Source: a virus. Taken from it: a stretch of DNA of 48,004 bases. A program made the translations under genes and the position numbers. The notes under the pieces are model-generated. The model was not told the origin of the DNA. It made no database searches and saw only the letters and a list, made by a program, of their open reading frames with translations. How positions within the stretch are numbered: position 1 is the stretch's first letter; every line of letters begins with the position of its first letter. The stretch spans positions 1-48,004 of the IMG/VR virus record IMGVR_UViG_3300048839_001569. One strand, given 5' to 3'. Shown here one piece after another: positions 23,793 to 32,296 of the stretch.

Positions 23793-26700
23793 TTACCAAC
23801 ATTGCCGAAATTAAGGATGCCGTCCAGATACAGGACATCATCGGGGGATTTCTTTCGCTTCAGAGAAAAGGGGTCAACCTGATCGCATGTTGCCCGTTTC
23901 ACAACGAGAAAACCCCTTCGTTCATGGTAAACCCGGCGAAGGGATTTTTCAAATGTTTCGGATGCGGTAAATCTGGCGACGCCATCGAGTTTCTCAAGGA
24001 ACACGAAGGCATGACCTATCCCGAAGCGCTCAGGTTCATCGCCGATTTTTACAAGATTCCGGTGGTCACTGACGCTGATCAGGCTGAGTATGCCGAGAGC
24101 GAAAAGCGCCGGGATGCAATTTTGCAGGTACTGAAATTCGCCCAGGGCTATTTCAGCGGCAACCTGGCAAAGAATAAAGATGCCACCGGCTATCTTGTAA
24201 AACGGGATTTTATCGATGTTGCTGAAACCTTCGGCATCGGTTTCGCTGAATTGGGCAACGAACTGATGACCACACTCCGTCAGAAAGGTTTCAGCGCTGA
24301 CGTGCTGGAGATGGCCGGCCTTATCCGAAAAAACGAGCAGGGCCATTATTATGATGTGTTCCGCAAACGGATCATGTTCCCGTTTTTCGACCGCTCGGGA
24401 CGCGTGATCGGGTTCACCGGCCGGATAATCGAGCAGGGAAAGAACGAGGCAAAATACCTCAATAGCCCGGAAACGGACGTTTTCAAAAAGGAAAAGCTCC
24501 TTTATGGACTGTTCCAGTCCAAACGAGAGATCGCGAACCAGCATGACTGTTACCTGGTAGAAGGTCAGGCCGACATGATATCCTGGTACCGGTCAGGGAT
24601 CACCAATGTTGTGGCAGCTTCGGGAACCGCCCTGAGCGAACACCAGGTGAAGATGATCAAGGCGTTCACCCACCGGCTGACCATGATCTACGATGGCGAT
24701 GCAGCCGGCTTGAACGCCATGATCAAGAACATCCGGATTCCCCTGCAGCTGGGGCTGGATGTTTACCTGGTTGTATTGCCATCTGGCGAGGATCCCGATT
24801 CGTTTGTGCGCAAATACGGCGCTGAGTTCGTCCGGAAGTACATCAAGGAAAACCGCAGGGATATCGTGACCTTCCGGATTCAGATCGCAAAGGAAGAGAT
24901 CGCAGCCGATCCGCTGCAGAAAGCACACCTGATCAAGGAGCTGATCTCCCAGATCGCCCTGATCGGCAATGAAGAAACCAGGTCCTATCTTCTTGAAACG
25001 ATCAGTCAGAACCTGGGAACCTCAAGGGATGACCTTGAAAAGAATTTAAAGAAGCAGCTCCCACCGGTTGACACTGAGGAGAAAGGCTTCTACGGCCTCG
25101 ATGCCTCTGAGCAGCAGATCACCGACGCAGGTTTTGCCATCCTGTTCGATGACCCGCAGAAGGTTGTCGAAAGTCACGCCATGGGCCGTGAGAACGCAAT
25201 CAGTTTACCAAATGCTAAACTTCGCAGGGACGACTATTCACGCCTTGGAAAATTGACAAAAACTGTCAAAATCCACGGCCTGAAAAATGTTGTCGATGAA
25301 AATGACTGTGAGCTGCCACTGTCCGAAACAGGCAGGTTGCTCACCGAATCCGCGATGGTGGTCATGGTTCATGATAATGAAGATCATACCACCATCGACA
25401 CAGAAACCGGCGATGTAACTCAGAATGATCATTATGATGACTTTCTTGACTTCTATGTCGAAGGTCTCAGGCGCAAGCTGATACTGTCACCGGATACAAA
25501 GCGCAGCAAGAAGTTCGTGGAGATGGTGGCCGAGTTCCTCTCCAGGCTCGACAACACCATCATCCACATCAAGACCAACGAGATCGCCAAGAAGTTCGGT
25601 CTTACCCAGGCCGCCTTCAGCAAAGTACTGAGGCCGTTTATTGAGAAACGGAAAAACATTGCCGCGCAAAAGCAGGAGCAGGTAGTGATCGACGAACAGC
25701 AATATGTGTTCGATATTGCACATTTGCCCGAATACGTTGACCAGGTTTTTTTCCAGCGATACGGTTTTTTCCCGGCTCAAAACAAGACCGGGCACAAGAT
25801 GTTCTACGTATTCAGGACGCTGGACAATACCCTGGTCAAGGTTGGAAATTTCTTCATGGAACCCCTGTTCCAGGTTCATGATCCCGATCCGAACAACAAC
25901 AAACGTTTCGTGAAGCTCTACCACTCAGAACTCAACAAAGAAGAGTATGTCGAGTTCAAAAGCGCCGACATGATCGAGATGGGCCCGTTCCGCAAGTTTT
26001 TGTGGAACGTGGGATCCTACCTGTTCACAAATGGTAAACAGTATCATCACGAGAAGATCCTCGAAAGCATAGCCCTCCAGTTTCCCCGTTGCACGGAACT
26101 CCGTGTATTCGGGTGGCAGCCGGAGGGCTTTTTTGCTTTCAGCAACGGGATCATCACCGATGGAGCTTTCACATCTGTGGATGAACTCGGACTGGTAAAG
26201 TTCAAAAAAGACACCTTTTACCTTCCGGCGTTTTCAGCAATTTACAAAGATCAGAGGGCAGATTCAGACCGGTATGAATATGACCGCTTCTTAGTGTACA
26301 AAGCTGATGGACGAACCACCTGGAAGGAGTGGAGTGATCTGATGGTAAAAGTCTATAAGCAGAACTGTAACGGGATGTGGGCTTTTTTATTTACAATCCT
26401 TTCCGCTAACCGTAGCATCATATTTCCGATTGACCGGTTGTTCACATCCATCTTCTTTATCGGTCCAACGGAAAGCGGAAAATCCAAAATAGCGGAAAGC
26501 ATCCGGGCGCCATTCATGCACGGTGCCCCTCTGTTCAACCTGAACAGTGGTACAGATGCCGCCTTCTTCACCTCCCTTGAAAGGTTCCGGGATATCCCGG
26601 TGATCTTCGAAGAGTACAACGATTACCAGATTTCAGATGTGAAGTTCCAGGGACTGAAGGCAGCCGTGTATGACAACGAAGGGAAACAGAAGCGCAAGGA

Positions 26701-27712
26701 TGCCTCCAGCAAGGATATCGACGTGAGCAAGGTAAACTGTAGCCCTGTCCTGCTTGGGCAGGAAGGACCGGAGCGCGACGATGGCGCCCTTGGGAACCGG
26801 GTAGTGCAGAAACATGTACCAAAAAAGGATGACTGGACAGATATGGAAGTAGCAATGTTCAAAGATCTGAAAGACCGTGAACGGGATGGGCTGAGCAACA
26901 TCGCCATGGCGATCATCAGCCAGCGGCCGATCGTTCACAAACACTTTGCAGCTTACATGCGCGATGCGCAGCGGCAGGTAAAGGAAGATATCAAGCGTGA
27001 AGGCGGAACATTCCAGACCAGGGTGATCAATACCGTGAGCCTGTTTATCGCCATCGCGAAGCTTTGGGAGGATCATGTGAAGGATCTGCCGTTGCCTTTT
27101 TCATACCTCGATTTCTACGAGGATGCCAAGCGTCAGATCGTTCGGCAAAGCGAAGACCTGAGCACAAGCAACCGGTTGAGTGTTTTCTTCGATACGATAT
27201 CGATGCTCTACACCCAGGGTCAGATATTATATGGCCGTGAGTTCGACATCTCGACGGAAAAAAAGATCACTGTTCAGAAATCAAAAACAGAAACCGACGA
27301 GATTCACTGGAATGGTGCCGATAAGCGGATTCTGTTTCTGATCGTCAACGATGTCATCCAGGCCTATCAGAAACTCCACTCCAGCGAAAGTCTGAAGCTG
27401 AACGCCCTTCGCATGTATTTGAAGGACCATCCGGCCTACATCGGTCAGATCAAGAGCCACCGGTTCAGCTACGACGTAGAAACATGGGAAACCGATCCGG
27501 TAAGCCAGGTATCCCGCAGGATCGTCAAAAAAGCTGAGCGAAACACGAGCTGCATTGCCCTTGACTATGATATTATCGAAACCATGGGGATCGATTTGCA
27601 ACGGTTCAAGCCGGAACCTTCATTTTTCGATTCAGGAACGTTGGAACATTCATACCAGCAGCCTGCTAATTTGTCAGTCGCCCAACCCGTCCAAAATGAG
27701 ATTCCTTTCTGA
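23789..27712 (+). CDS. DnaG-type primase fused to a C-terminal P-loop ATPase
   Basis: 1307 residues. It starts with a CHC2 zinc ribbon (Cys35, His38, Cys56, Cys59 in CCPFH..CFGCG), then the DnaG catalytic core and a TOPRIM fold with Glu258 (LVEGQADM) and the Asp302/Asp304 pair in YDGDAAG. The C-terminal half has a Walker A motif (FIGPTESGKSK, about 889-899) and an acidic FEEYNDY that may serve as Walker B, in an AAA+/SF3-like ATPase. The long region between (about 430-800) has no obvious motif. Such primase-helicase fusions prime and unwind at a phage origin. A cluster of short repeats directly downstream is a candidate origin. It ends a run of overlapping early genes. Confidence 0.85.
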   Translation: MITNIAEIKDAVQIQDIIGGFLSLQRKGVNLIACCPFHNEKTPSFMVNPAKGFFKCFGCGKSGDAIEFLKEHEGMTYPEALRFIADFYKIPVVTDADQAEYAESEKRRDAILQVLKFAQGYFSGNLAKNKDATGYLVKRDFIDVAETFGIGFAELGNELMTTLRQKGFSADVLEMAGLIRKNEQGHYYDVFRKRIMFPFFDRSGRVIGFTGRIIEQGKNEAKYLNSPETDVFKKEKLLYGLFQSKREIANQHDCYLVEGQADMISWYRSGITNVVAASGTALSEHQVKMIKAFTHRLTMIYDGDAAGLNAMIKNIRIPLQLGLDVYLVVLPSGEDPDSFVRKYGAEFVRKYIKENRRDIVTFRIQIAKEEIAADPLQKAHLIKELISQIALIGNEETRSYLLETISQNLGTSRDDLEKNLKKQLPPVDTEEKGFYGLDASEQQITDAGFAILFDDPQKVVESHAMGRENAISLPNAKLRRDDYSRLGKLTKTVKIHGLKNVVDENDCELPLSETGRLLTESAMVVMVHDNEDHTTIDTETGDVTQNDHYDDFLDFYVEGLRRKLILSPDTKRSKKFVEMVAEFLSRLDNTIIHIKTNEIAKKFGLTQAAFSKVLRPFIEKRKNIAAQKQEQVVIDEQQYVFDIAHLPEYVDQVFFQRYGFFPAQNKTGHKMFYVFRTLDNTLVKVGNFFMEPLFQVHDPDPNNNKRFVKLYHSELNKEEYVEFKSADMIEMGPFRKFLWNVGSYLFTNGKQYHHEKILESIALQFPRCTELRVFGWQPEGFFAFSNGIITDGAFTSVDELGLVKFKKDTFYLPAFSAIYKDQRADSDRYEYDRFLVYKADGRTTWKEWSDLMVKVYKQNCNGMWAFLFTILSANRSIIFPIDRLFTSIFFIGPTESGKSKIAESIRAPFMHGAPLFNLNSGTDAAFFTSLERFRDIPVIFEEYNDYQISDVKFQGLKAAVYDNEGKQKRKDASSKDIDVSKVNCSPVLLGQEGPERDDGALGNRVVQKHVPKKDDWTDMEVAMFKDLKDRERDGLSNIAMAIISQRPIVHKHFAAYMRDAQRQVKEDIKREGGTFQTRVINTVSLFIAIAKLWEDHVKDLPLPFSYLDFYEDAKRQIVRQSEDLSTSNRLSVFFDTISMLYTQGQILYGREFDISTEKKITVQKSKTETDEIHWNGADKRILFLIVNDVIQAYQKLHSSESLKLNALRMYLKDHPAYIGQIKSHRFSYDVETWETDPVSQVSRRIVKKAERNTSCIALDYDIIETMGIDLQRFKPEPSFFDSGTLEHSYQQPANLSVAQPVQNEIPF

Positions 27713-28018
27713 TCAGGAGAAAAAAATCAAATGAAATTTTTGAAGGCAAAAAACCGCACCAACGTTCCAACGTTCCAAAAATTACAACAATGAAAACATA
27801 TAACCTTATAAATCATATTGTTAATTATTTTAAATTCTGTTGGAACATGTTTTTACCGTTGGAATCTGTTGGAATCGCTATTCGTGGAAAACTCATTTCC
27901 GTTGGAATCATTTTTCGTTCCAACCGCGAACTTTATGATTCCAACGCATTTGCAGTAATTGATTATCAATATGATAAACCAATTTCAAGCCACTTGTTGG
28001 AATGTTGGAGCGGTGGAA
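27635..28018. repeat. Cluster of GTTGGAA repeats (candidate replication origin)
   Basis: GTTGGAA occurs on the plus strand at 27640, 27839, 27858, 27868, 27901 and 27996, with near-copies GTTGGAG at 28004 and GGTGGAA at 28012. Its complement TTCCAAC occurs at 27765, 27918 and 27939, plus GTTCCAA at 27772. Between copies is an A+T-rich tract (27781-27838). The first copy is inside the end of the primase gene. An open frame of 84 codons at 27790-28044 runs through the repeats but looks non-coding. Iteron-like clusters beside a primase-helicase gene often mark origins; an operator array is the alternative. Confidence 0.65.
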
Positions 28019-28055
28019 CCAAAAATAACACCCCCGGTAACTAAAAAAATTTTTT

Positions 28056-28298
28056 ATGAGAATCGAAAAAGACGGATGGGCCTACTATGACAAATTGCCA
28101 GATGGATTTCACCAGGCAAAACTTGAGGATTTTGTCATCAACGGACGCAGGAGAATAGGGATGATTTTTCTCATCCAATGGGTATCGAAACCAATTTACC
28201 AGGAGTGCAAGGTTACGGACACGCTTACCAGCAGCTTTCTTAAACCCTTCATCGACGAAAACAGAGTTTTTGTAAACAATAACACCCTTAACCTATGA
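28056..28298 (+). CDS. Small conserved phage protein, unknown
   Basis: 80 residues, first gene after the repeat cluster, ATGA-coupled to the Gp37/Gp68-family gene. It looks like a small mixed fold with aromatic and basic residues (EKDGWAYYDKLPDGFHQAKL; NGRRRIGMIFLIQWV). It ends in an Asn-rich tail. There is no motif for an enzyme. It may be an early nucleic-acid-associated protein but is not recognised. Confidence 0.45.
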   Translation: MRIEKDGWAYYDKLPDGFHQAKLEDFVINGRRRIGMIFLIQWVSKPIYQECKVTDTLTSSFLKPFIDENRVFVNNNTLNL

Positions 28299-28903
28299 AC
28301 AGATCAAACATTGAATTTTGCGATTACACCTGGAACCCGATCGTGGGGTGCAATATCGGGTGCTCATACTGCTATGCGAAGAGATTCGCTACCAGGTTCT
28401 CCAGGAACCCGGACTTCACTCCATCCTTTTTTCCGACCAGGCTTGATGAGCCATCGACGGTTCAGAAACCATCCCGGATCTTCGTCTGCTCGATGGCCGA
28501 CATCTTTTCGCCTGGCATTTGTATCGACTGGATTGATCAGATCATTGCCGTGATCCGGAAAAACCCTCAGCATACTTTCCAGATGCTGACCAAAAGGCCA
28601 ATCGGCTACCGTGGTTTTGATTGGCCTCATAACGTTTGGCTGGGCACTTCCATTGAGGAAGAAAAGCATTCGAAACGAATTGAGCTGCTTTCTTCCTGCG
28701 GGTGCAAACACATGAGCTTTGCCCTGGTTGAGCCTCTGATGGGGCCGATGCACAACGTTGACTTCTCTGGCATCGATATGCTTTTCGTTGGCGCCATGAC
28801 CGGTCCCGGAGCACTTGTTCCAAAGCCGGAATGGATCGCATCGATCAAACATCACAACATCGTGTGGAAAGAAAACATCAAAAAATATCTGGAGGCAGCA
28901 TGA
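28295..28903 (+). CDS. Phage Gp37/Gp68 (DUF5131) family protein, radical-SAM-like
   Basis: 202 residues. The N terminus has WNPIVGCNIGCSYCYAKRFA, a C-x3-C-x2-C motif (Cys19, Cys23, Cys26) of the radical-SAM type that would hold a [4Fe-4S] cluster. Later segments (RIFVCSMADIFSPG; FQMLTKRPIGY; VWLGTSIEEE) match the DUF5131/Gp37-Gp68 family known from mycobacteriophages and many other phages. The natural reaction is unknown. In several genomes this family sits next to a three-Cys-motif partner (TcmP); no such protein is seen here. At about 200 residues it is somewhat short. Confidence 0.8.
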   Translation: MNRSNIEFCDYTWNPIVGCNIGCSYCYAKRFATRFSRNPDFTPSFFPTRLDEPSTVQKPSRIFVCSMADIFSPGICIDWIDQIIAVIRKNPQHTFQMLTKRPIGYRGFDWPHNVWLGTSIEEEKHSKRIELLSSCGCKHMSFALVEPLMGPMHNVDFSGIDMLFVGAMTGPGALVPKPEWIASIKHHNIVWKENIKKYLEAA

Positions 28904-29136
28904 CGAAAGATGAAAAAATGAAAGCTGTTAAGCAGGGCCGAACAGTTTTGAGAGCGCAGTTTAACTGGCGCAATGAAATTTGGATCATCGTGGAATATAC
29001 TGCGATCAGGGGTGGATGGCGCAAATGGGATTCAAGTAATCACTATGTCATGTATGACCCCAAAAGCCGTGAATCCTGTGAAAACGTAATTGATAAGCTT
29101 GCTGCTTCTGATCCTAAAATTGTACATGACAAATGA
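28900..29136 (+). CDS. Small basic phage protein
   Basis: 78 residues from ATG 28900 in an ATGA overlap with the previous gene. A longer frame upstream lies inside that gene. The sequence (KAVKQGRTVLRAQFNWRNEI, then a WIIVEYTAIRGGWRKW stretch) is beta-rich and basic, suggestive of a small domain. Its stop overlaps the next ATG. No family is recognised; its neighbour is a radical-SAM-like protein, so it might be an accessory of that enzyme. Confidence 0.45.
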   Translation: MTKDEKMKAVKQGRTVLRAQFNWRNEIWIIVEYTAIRGGWRKWDSSNHYVMYDPKSRESCENVIDKLAASDPKIVHDK

Positions 29137-29357
29137 AAAAAGTTAAATCGAATCAACAAACAGCTGTAAGAGTTCTTGAACAGTTGGAAAACCAACTGTT
29201 AAACGGAATAGCATCCGAATATAAACAGGATATTTTAAATGATATTAAAGAGGAACTTCATGAGGTTCAGCAAGCTCTTAAATGGGCAAGAAGGGTTGGT
29301 AAATTAAAGAGACAATATTGGATAACCTCCTTGCGAACAAGACACCTGCCTCCATGA
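29133..29357 (+). CDS. Small coiled-coil phage protein
   Basis: 74 residues, coupled to both neighbours. Residues 8-55 form a helical, amphipathic segment (TAVRVLEQLENQLLNGIASE, then KQDILNDIKEELHEVQQALK), likely a coiled coil. The C terminus is basic (RRVGKLKRQYW). It is A+T-rich like the following small genes. Function is unknown. Confidence 0.45.
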   Translation: MKKVKSNQQTAVRVLEQLENQLLNGIASEYKQDILNDIKEELHEVQQALKWARRVGKLKRQYWITSLRTRHLPP

Positions 29358-29563
29358 AAGTCCTTAAAGCAACGAATTATTTCCGTGAAAGAACACCTTC
29401 TCAGCAACAACAGCTAAAAGCTCATTACGAGCGCATCATCGGCCTTGCGAAGGGCGATATCCCCGGACCGGAAAGTGGAAAATTAAAGCACATGATTCCG
29501 CATTGGGAAAAAGGTTTGAAAATGCTTAATGAAATTATAAACGAAAGGAGACAAAATGTGTAA
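29354..29563 (+). CDS. Small basic phage protein
   Basis: 69 residues from ATG 29354, whose ATGA overlaps the previous stop; 12 more codons are open upstream, but that start would lie inside the previous gene. The protein is basic and helical (RERTPSQQQQLKAHYERIIG; KLKHMIPHWEKGLKMLNEII). Its 3' end overlaps the next gene by 8 nt. There is no known motif. Confidence 0.45.
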   Translation: MKVLKATNYFRERTPSQQQQLKAHYERIIGLAKGDIPGPESGKLKHMIPHWEKGLKMLNEIINERRQNV

Positions 29564-29816
29564 TTGTATTAAAGAATTGGAATATAGGCTATTAAATGCT
29601 TTTCCTGAGAAAAACAAAAAAAAGGTAATATCCTACAGCTTTCCAGGCGGCTTTCTCTTAAATGGTGAACGAATTTATAGTGTACCCCTTATTCAGAAAA
29701 TTAAAGACCAAGAGAAAACATATGAGGTAGATGTAACAATTAGTTATTGCCCATTTTGTGGAGAAGCACTTAGACATCATATTGAAGGTAAACAACAAAC
29801 ACTCGTTCACATGTAA
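29556..29816 (+). CDS. Small zinc-ribbon-like phage protein
   Basis: 86 residues. Cysteines at the N terminus (MCNCIKELE) and the pair CPFCG near residue 70 could bind a zinc ion together, a layout common in small phage proteins with nucleic-acid or protein-binding roles. The middle is beta-rich (SYSFPGGFLLNGERIYSV). It ends 15 nt before the attenuator-like leader of the antirepressor gene, closing this run of small genes. Confidence 0.5.
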   Translation: MCNCIKELEYRLLNAFPEKNKKKVISYSFPGGFLLNGERIYSVPLIQKIKDQEKTYEVDVTISYCPFCGEALRHHIEGKQQTLVHM

Positions 29817-29831
29817 CGAAACTCCCGTGAT

Positions 29832-29905
29832 GACCGGGTGGTTGAAGGCACAACGTTCTTTATTCCGTGCGATCAACCCTTTCAGGTGCCGGAAAGGGTT
29901 TTTTT
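29832..29905 (+). promoter_or_regulatory. Attenuator-like leader of the second antirepressor
   Basis: Hairpin A pairs GGTTGA (29840-29845) with TCAACC (29873-29878) and GCAC (29848-29851) with GTGC (29867-29870). Hairpin B pairs AACCCTTTC (29875-29883) with GAAAGGGTT (29892-29900) and is followed by 7 T, a clear intrinsic terminator. They share 29875-29878, so only one can form at a time. The hairpin-B loop also has GTGCC (29886-29890), complementary to GGCAC (29847-29851). The gene begins at 29919. Confidence 0.65.
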
Positions 29906-29918
29906 AAGAAACCTCTAA

Positions 29919-30497
29919 ATGAAACAGAAAATGGAAACAGTGAAAACAATTGCAAGAGTGAATGATGTTTCGATCGTGATGATCGACAACAATGAACAAA
30001 TGGTGCCGATTCGTCCAATTTGCCAGGCGTTAGGAATTGACGAAGATGTACAATGGAGAAAAATAATGAACGACGAAATTTTAAGTTCAGTTGCCACCCT
30101 GAGCGTGGCAACTGGTGCAGACGAAAAGAGGTATAAAATGAGCTGCATTCCGTTCAAATTTGTGTTTGGATGGTTGTTTACAATCAATCCGAAAAACGTA
30201 AAACCGGAGGCGCAGGAAGCCGTTTCCAAGTATAGGCTTCAATGTTACAACGTTCTTTTCAAACACTTCACAGATCAATCTGAATTCCTTATGCAAAAGC
30301 AGAACGCGCTTGAGAAACAGATCGAAGAGGTTGACAGGATCAGGTTTGATTTTAAGAACACGAAAATGAAGCTGGACGAAGCCAGGCAAATCCTCAACCA
30401 GATCAAGGAGATGACCTTCGAACAGTGGCAGATCAACAAAAGCCAGCTCAAAATTGATTTCCCGGTATCTTCTCCCGATCAGGCCGATGAGGACTAA
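29919..30497 (+). CDS. P22-type antirepressor (P22_AR_N-like), intact
   Basis: 192 residues; ATG 29931 (METVKTIARVND) is a second possible start. It shows the family layout: an N-terminal beta region (DVSIVMIDNNEQMVPIRPIC, then QALGIDEDVQW), the conserved YKMSCIPFKFVFGWLFTINP, then YRLQCYNVLFKHF. A C-terminal coiled coil follows (ALEKQIEEVDRIRFDF). P22_AR_N proteins inactivate phage repressors by binding. It is a distant homologue of the frameshifted gene at 17675. Expression is probably controlled by the attenuator-like leader just upstream. Confidence 0.75.
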   Translation: MKQKMETVKTIARVNDVSIVMIDNNEQMVPIRPICQALGIDEDVQWRKIMNDEILSSVATLSVATGADEKRYKMSCIPFKFVFGWLFTINPKNVKPEAQEAVSKYRLQCYNVLFKHFTDQSEFLMQKQNALEKQIEEVDRIRFDFKNTKMKLDEARQILNQIKEMTFEQWQINKSQLKIDFPVSSPDQADED

Positions 30498-30526
30498 ATA
30501 ATTAATAACCCACAAAAAGTCACAAT

Positions 30527-31246
30527 ATGAAAATCGAAATAGCGCCAGCAACAGGAAGACCAGAACCACAATTCACGGTCATAGCAGAATCACAAATCGA
30601 AAAGTTGATTCTGAAAACTTTTATCGATATAAAACAGGATTCAAAGAGCGAGCTGCAGTTTCATCTGCATGGTTCTTGCAGGTCCCAGGATAACAGCGGG
30701 ATCACCTCTTTCAACTTTGGATGGATAGTTAAATCAGATGTGCAATATATTGCACCGGCTGAAGCTGATCAGGAGCCTCCGGTCACCGCTTCCGTCATTG
30801 ATACCGATCCGGAACCGGATGCTGCTTACAGTCGCATAGTTCCGGAGGCTCATCCACCATCCAGCCTTGACCGCAGGCGTGATCATGGTACTGCTACCTG
30901 CCTGAATCCAGAATGTGGCAGAACATTCACCAGGAAACGTGAGGATCAGAAATGCTGCAATTCAAGTTGCCGTGCAAGATATCAGACAAAGAAGTACCGG
31001 AGTGAAAAGAAACACCAGAACGTAAAGAGAGAAGAACCACAAGCGCCGGAGGAACCTGATCCGGCGCCTGACCCTATGTACTTCGATAATCCTGCTATCG
31101 AAACCGGTGAAGTTCCGGAGGATTGCATGCCAGACCTTGTAGAAGCAACGCCGGAACCGGTTTCTGACCAATCTAAAGAGCAAGTTCCACCCTGGTATCG
31201 GAAACGATTCAATATTCATACAGGCTTCAGGGAAGAGCATTTCTGA
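30527..31246 (+). CDS. Zinc-finger phage protein
   Basis: 239 residues. Residues about 124-148 carry a four-cysteine finger (CLNPECGRTFTRKREDQKCC, then NSSCRARYQ). It is flanked by acidic, proline-rich disordered segments (EADQEPPVTASV; EEPQAPEEPDPAPDPM). The N-terminal 75 residues look like a small folded domain. It sits between the early antirepressor and the first late promoter-like element, so it could be a late-gene regulator or replication factor. That is inference; only the finger is directly visible. Confidence 0.55.
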   Translation: MKIEIAPATGRPEPQFTVIAESQIEKLILKTFIDIKQDSKSELQFHLHGSCRSQDNSGITSFNFGWIVKSDVQYIAPAEADQEPPVTASVIDTDPEPDAAYSRIVPEAHPPSSLDRRRDHGTATCLNPECGRTFTRKREDQKCCNSSCRARYQTKKYRSEKKHQNVKREEPQAPEEPDPAPDPMYFDNPAIETGEVPEDCMPDLVEATPEPVSDQSKEQVPPWYRKRFNIHTGFREEHF

Positions 31247-31279
31247 CCTTTTTATCCCAGTTTTTCAACTTTAACTTTG
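31245..31279 (+). promoter_or_regulatory. Late promoter-like element, copy 3 (leaderless geometry)
   Basis: GACCTTTT (31245-31252), a 19-nt spacer and TAACTTTG (31272-31279), a perfect -7 box. The next ATG is 4 nt later at 31284. It begins at the very end of the zinc-finger gene. Confidence 0.65.
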
Positions 31280-31283
31280 AATC

Positions 31284-31820
31284 ATGCAACAGGACAACAG
31301 ACCGACGATCACCATAAAACTCAAGCCTAACCTGCACGAATTCATCAAACGCAAGCTTGATGAAGAGGACTATGCCACAAAGCTTAATATCGTAGGGACG
31401 ATCATCAGGCCCTTTCTTTCGATCAGACCGGTGGGTACCGATCCCGATCTGACCACCGGGCCTGAATACATTACCCTTCGCCTGCCTTACTTTGATGATC
31501 TGAATATCCGCAATGGTACGGTCTATATGTCAGACGAAAATCAGAAGCACTTTGAAAAGATTCTGGACGCACATTTCAAAGAGCTTTTCTACAACTACGT
31601 CGATGATAAAGTCCGCTATCTCAGGAAAGAGTACACTACCAAGGGAGCTATCAAAAAAAGTATCCTGCAGTTCTGCTCCGACTATAACCTCTCCTTCGAT
31701 ACGGTTACATATGATATGCTGAAGAAATCATACTACCGCCGGCGTAAAAAAATCACCAAAAAACCCCCCTTTTTTAGCAGTATGTTGTCCCTGAACTGTC
31801 CCCTGTTTTTTTTAATCTAA
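31284..31820 (+). CDS. Conserved phage protein, first late gene
   Basis: 178 residues. It starts with a strand-rich, basic segment (RPTITIKLKPNLHEFIKRKL) and ends in helices with a strongly basic run (KKSYYRRRKKITKK), suggesting nucleic-acid binding. The last 14 residues (FFSSMLSLNCPLFFLI) come from a stretch with A, C and T homopolymers, so the true C terminus is uncertain. It is preceded by a leaderless-type late promoter. It might be a late regulator or a packaging accessory; no family is recognised. Confidence 0.5.
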   Translation: MQQDNRPTITIKLKPNLHEFIKRKLDEEDYATKLNIVGTIIRPFLSIRPVGTDPDLTTGPEYITLRLPYFDDLNIRNGTVYMSDENQKHFEKILDAHFKELFYNYVDDKVRYLRKEYTTKGAIKKSILQFCSDYNLSFDTVTYDMLKKSYYRRRKKITKKPPFFSSMLSLNCPLFFLI

Positions 31821-31827
31821 ACCTGCC

Positions 31828-32283
31828 ATGAGCCTTTCAAAAAACCTTAACCTCCTGACCTTAATTTGTAAAATCGAAATCATCAGCCTTGAGGATGTCG
31901 ATTCAATTGTCAATACAACTGACAGATATCATGTAGCCGTGACACTTAAATCCGGGAAATCCTGGACGCAGGTTTACTTTACCCCCGGAACGGAGGATTT
32001 ATCAATAAAGGTAAAGGATAATGATGCAGGAATTATTTCTGAACTATCGTTCAAATCAGTTTTCCCAGGTGTGGCAGATGGCAACTTTCAATCGTTTGAC
32101 AGCTTTACAGACCGTCCACTTCTGGTGAAGTTTCACTGTTCAACAGGCGAAAAAATTCTCCTGGGCCGGTTGGGAAACGGTGCAAAACTGAATGTAAGCA
32201 GACAGCTTTCATACAAATCATCCGGTTCAGTGTTGGAAATTTCCTGGTCTTATCCAACACCATACGCGCTCGTAAGCGATTAA
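31828..32283 (+). CDS. Conserved phage structural-type protein, unknown
   Basis: 151 residues, beta-rich throughout (RYHVAVTLKSGKSWTQVYFT; LSYKSSGSVLEISWSY), with no membrane segment or cysteine cluster. It starts 7 nt after the previous stop and precedes a late promoter-like element and the prohead protease. It is likely a virion or capsid-associated protein from context; the family is not recognised. Confidence 0.45.
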   Translation: MSLSKNLNLLTLICKIEIISLEDVDSIVNTTDRYHVAVTLKSGKSWTQVYFTPGTEDLSIKVKDNDAGIISELSFKSVFPGVADGNFQSFDSFTDRPLLVKFHCSTGEKILLGRLGNGAKLNVSRQLSYKSSGSVLEISWSYPTPYALVSD

Positions 32284-32296
32284 TCCAGGCTTTTTC

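Noticed and set aside
27790-28044. 84-codon open frame on the plus strand
   Set aside because: It runs through the GTTGGAA repeat cluster, and its residues mirror the repeats (repeated V-G-I type segments). It has no domain character or coupling to neighbours, so the DNA repeats are the better explanation.
31720-31820. Frameshift at the end of the 178-residue late gene
   Set aside because: Homopolymers of A, C and T make it possible, but I have no clear family C terminus to compare, so no frameshift is claimed.
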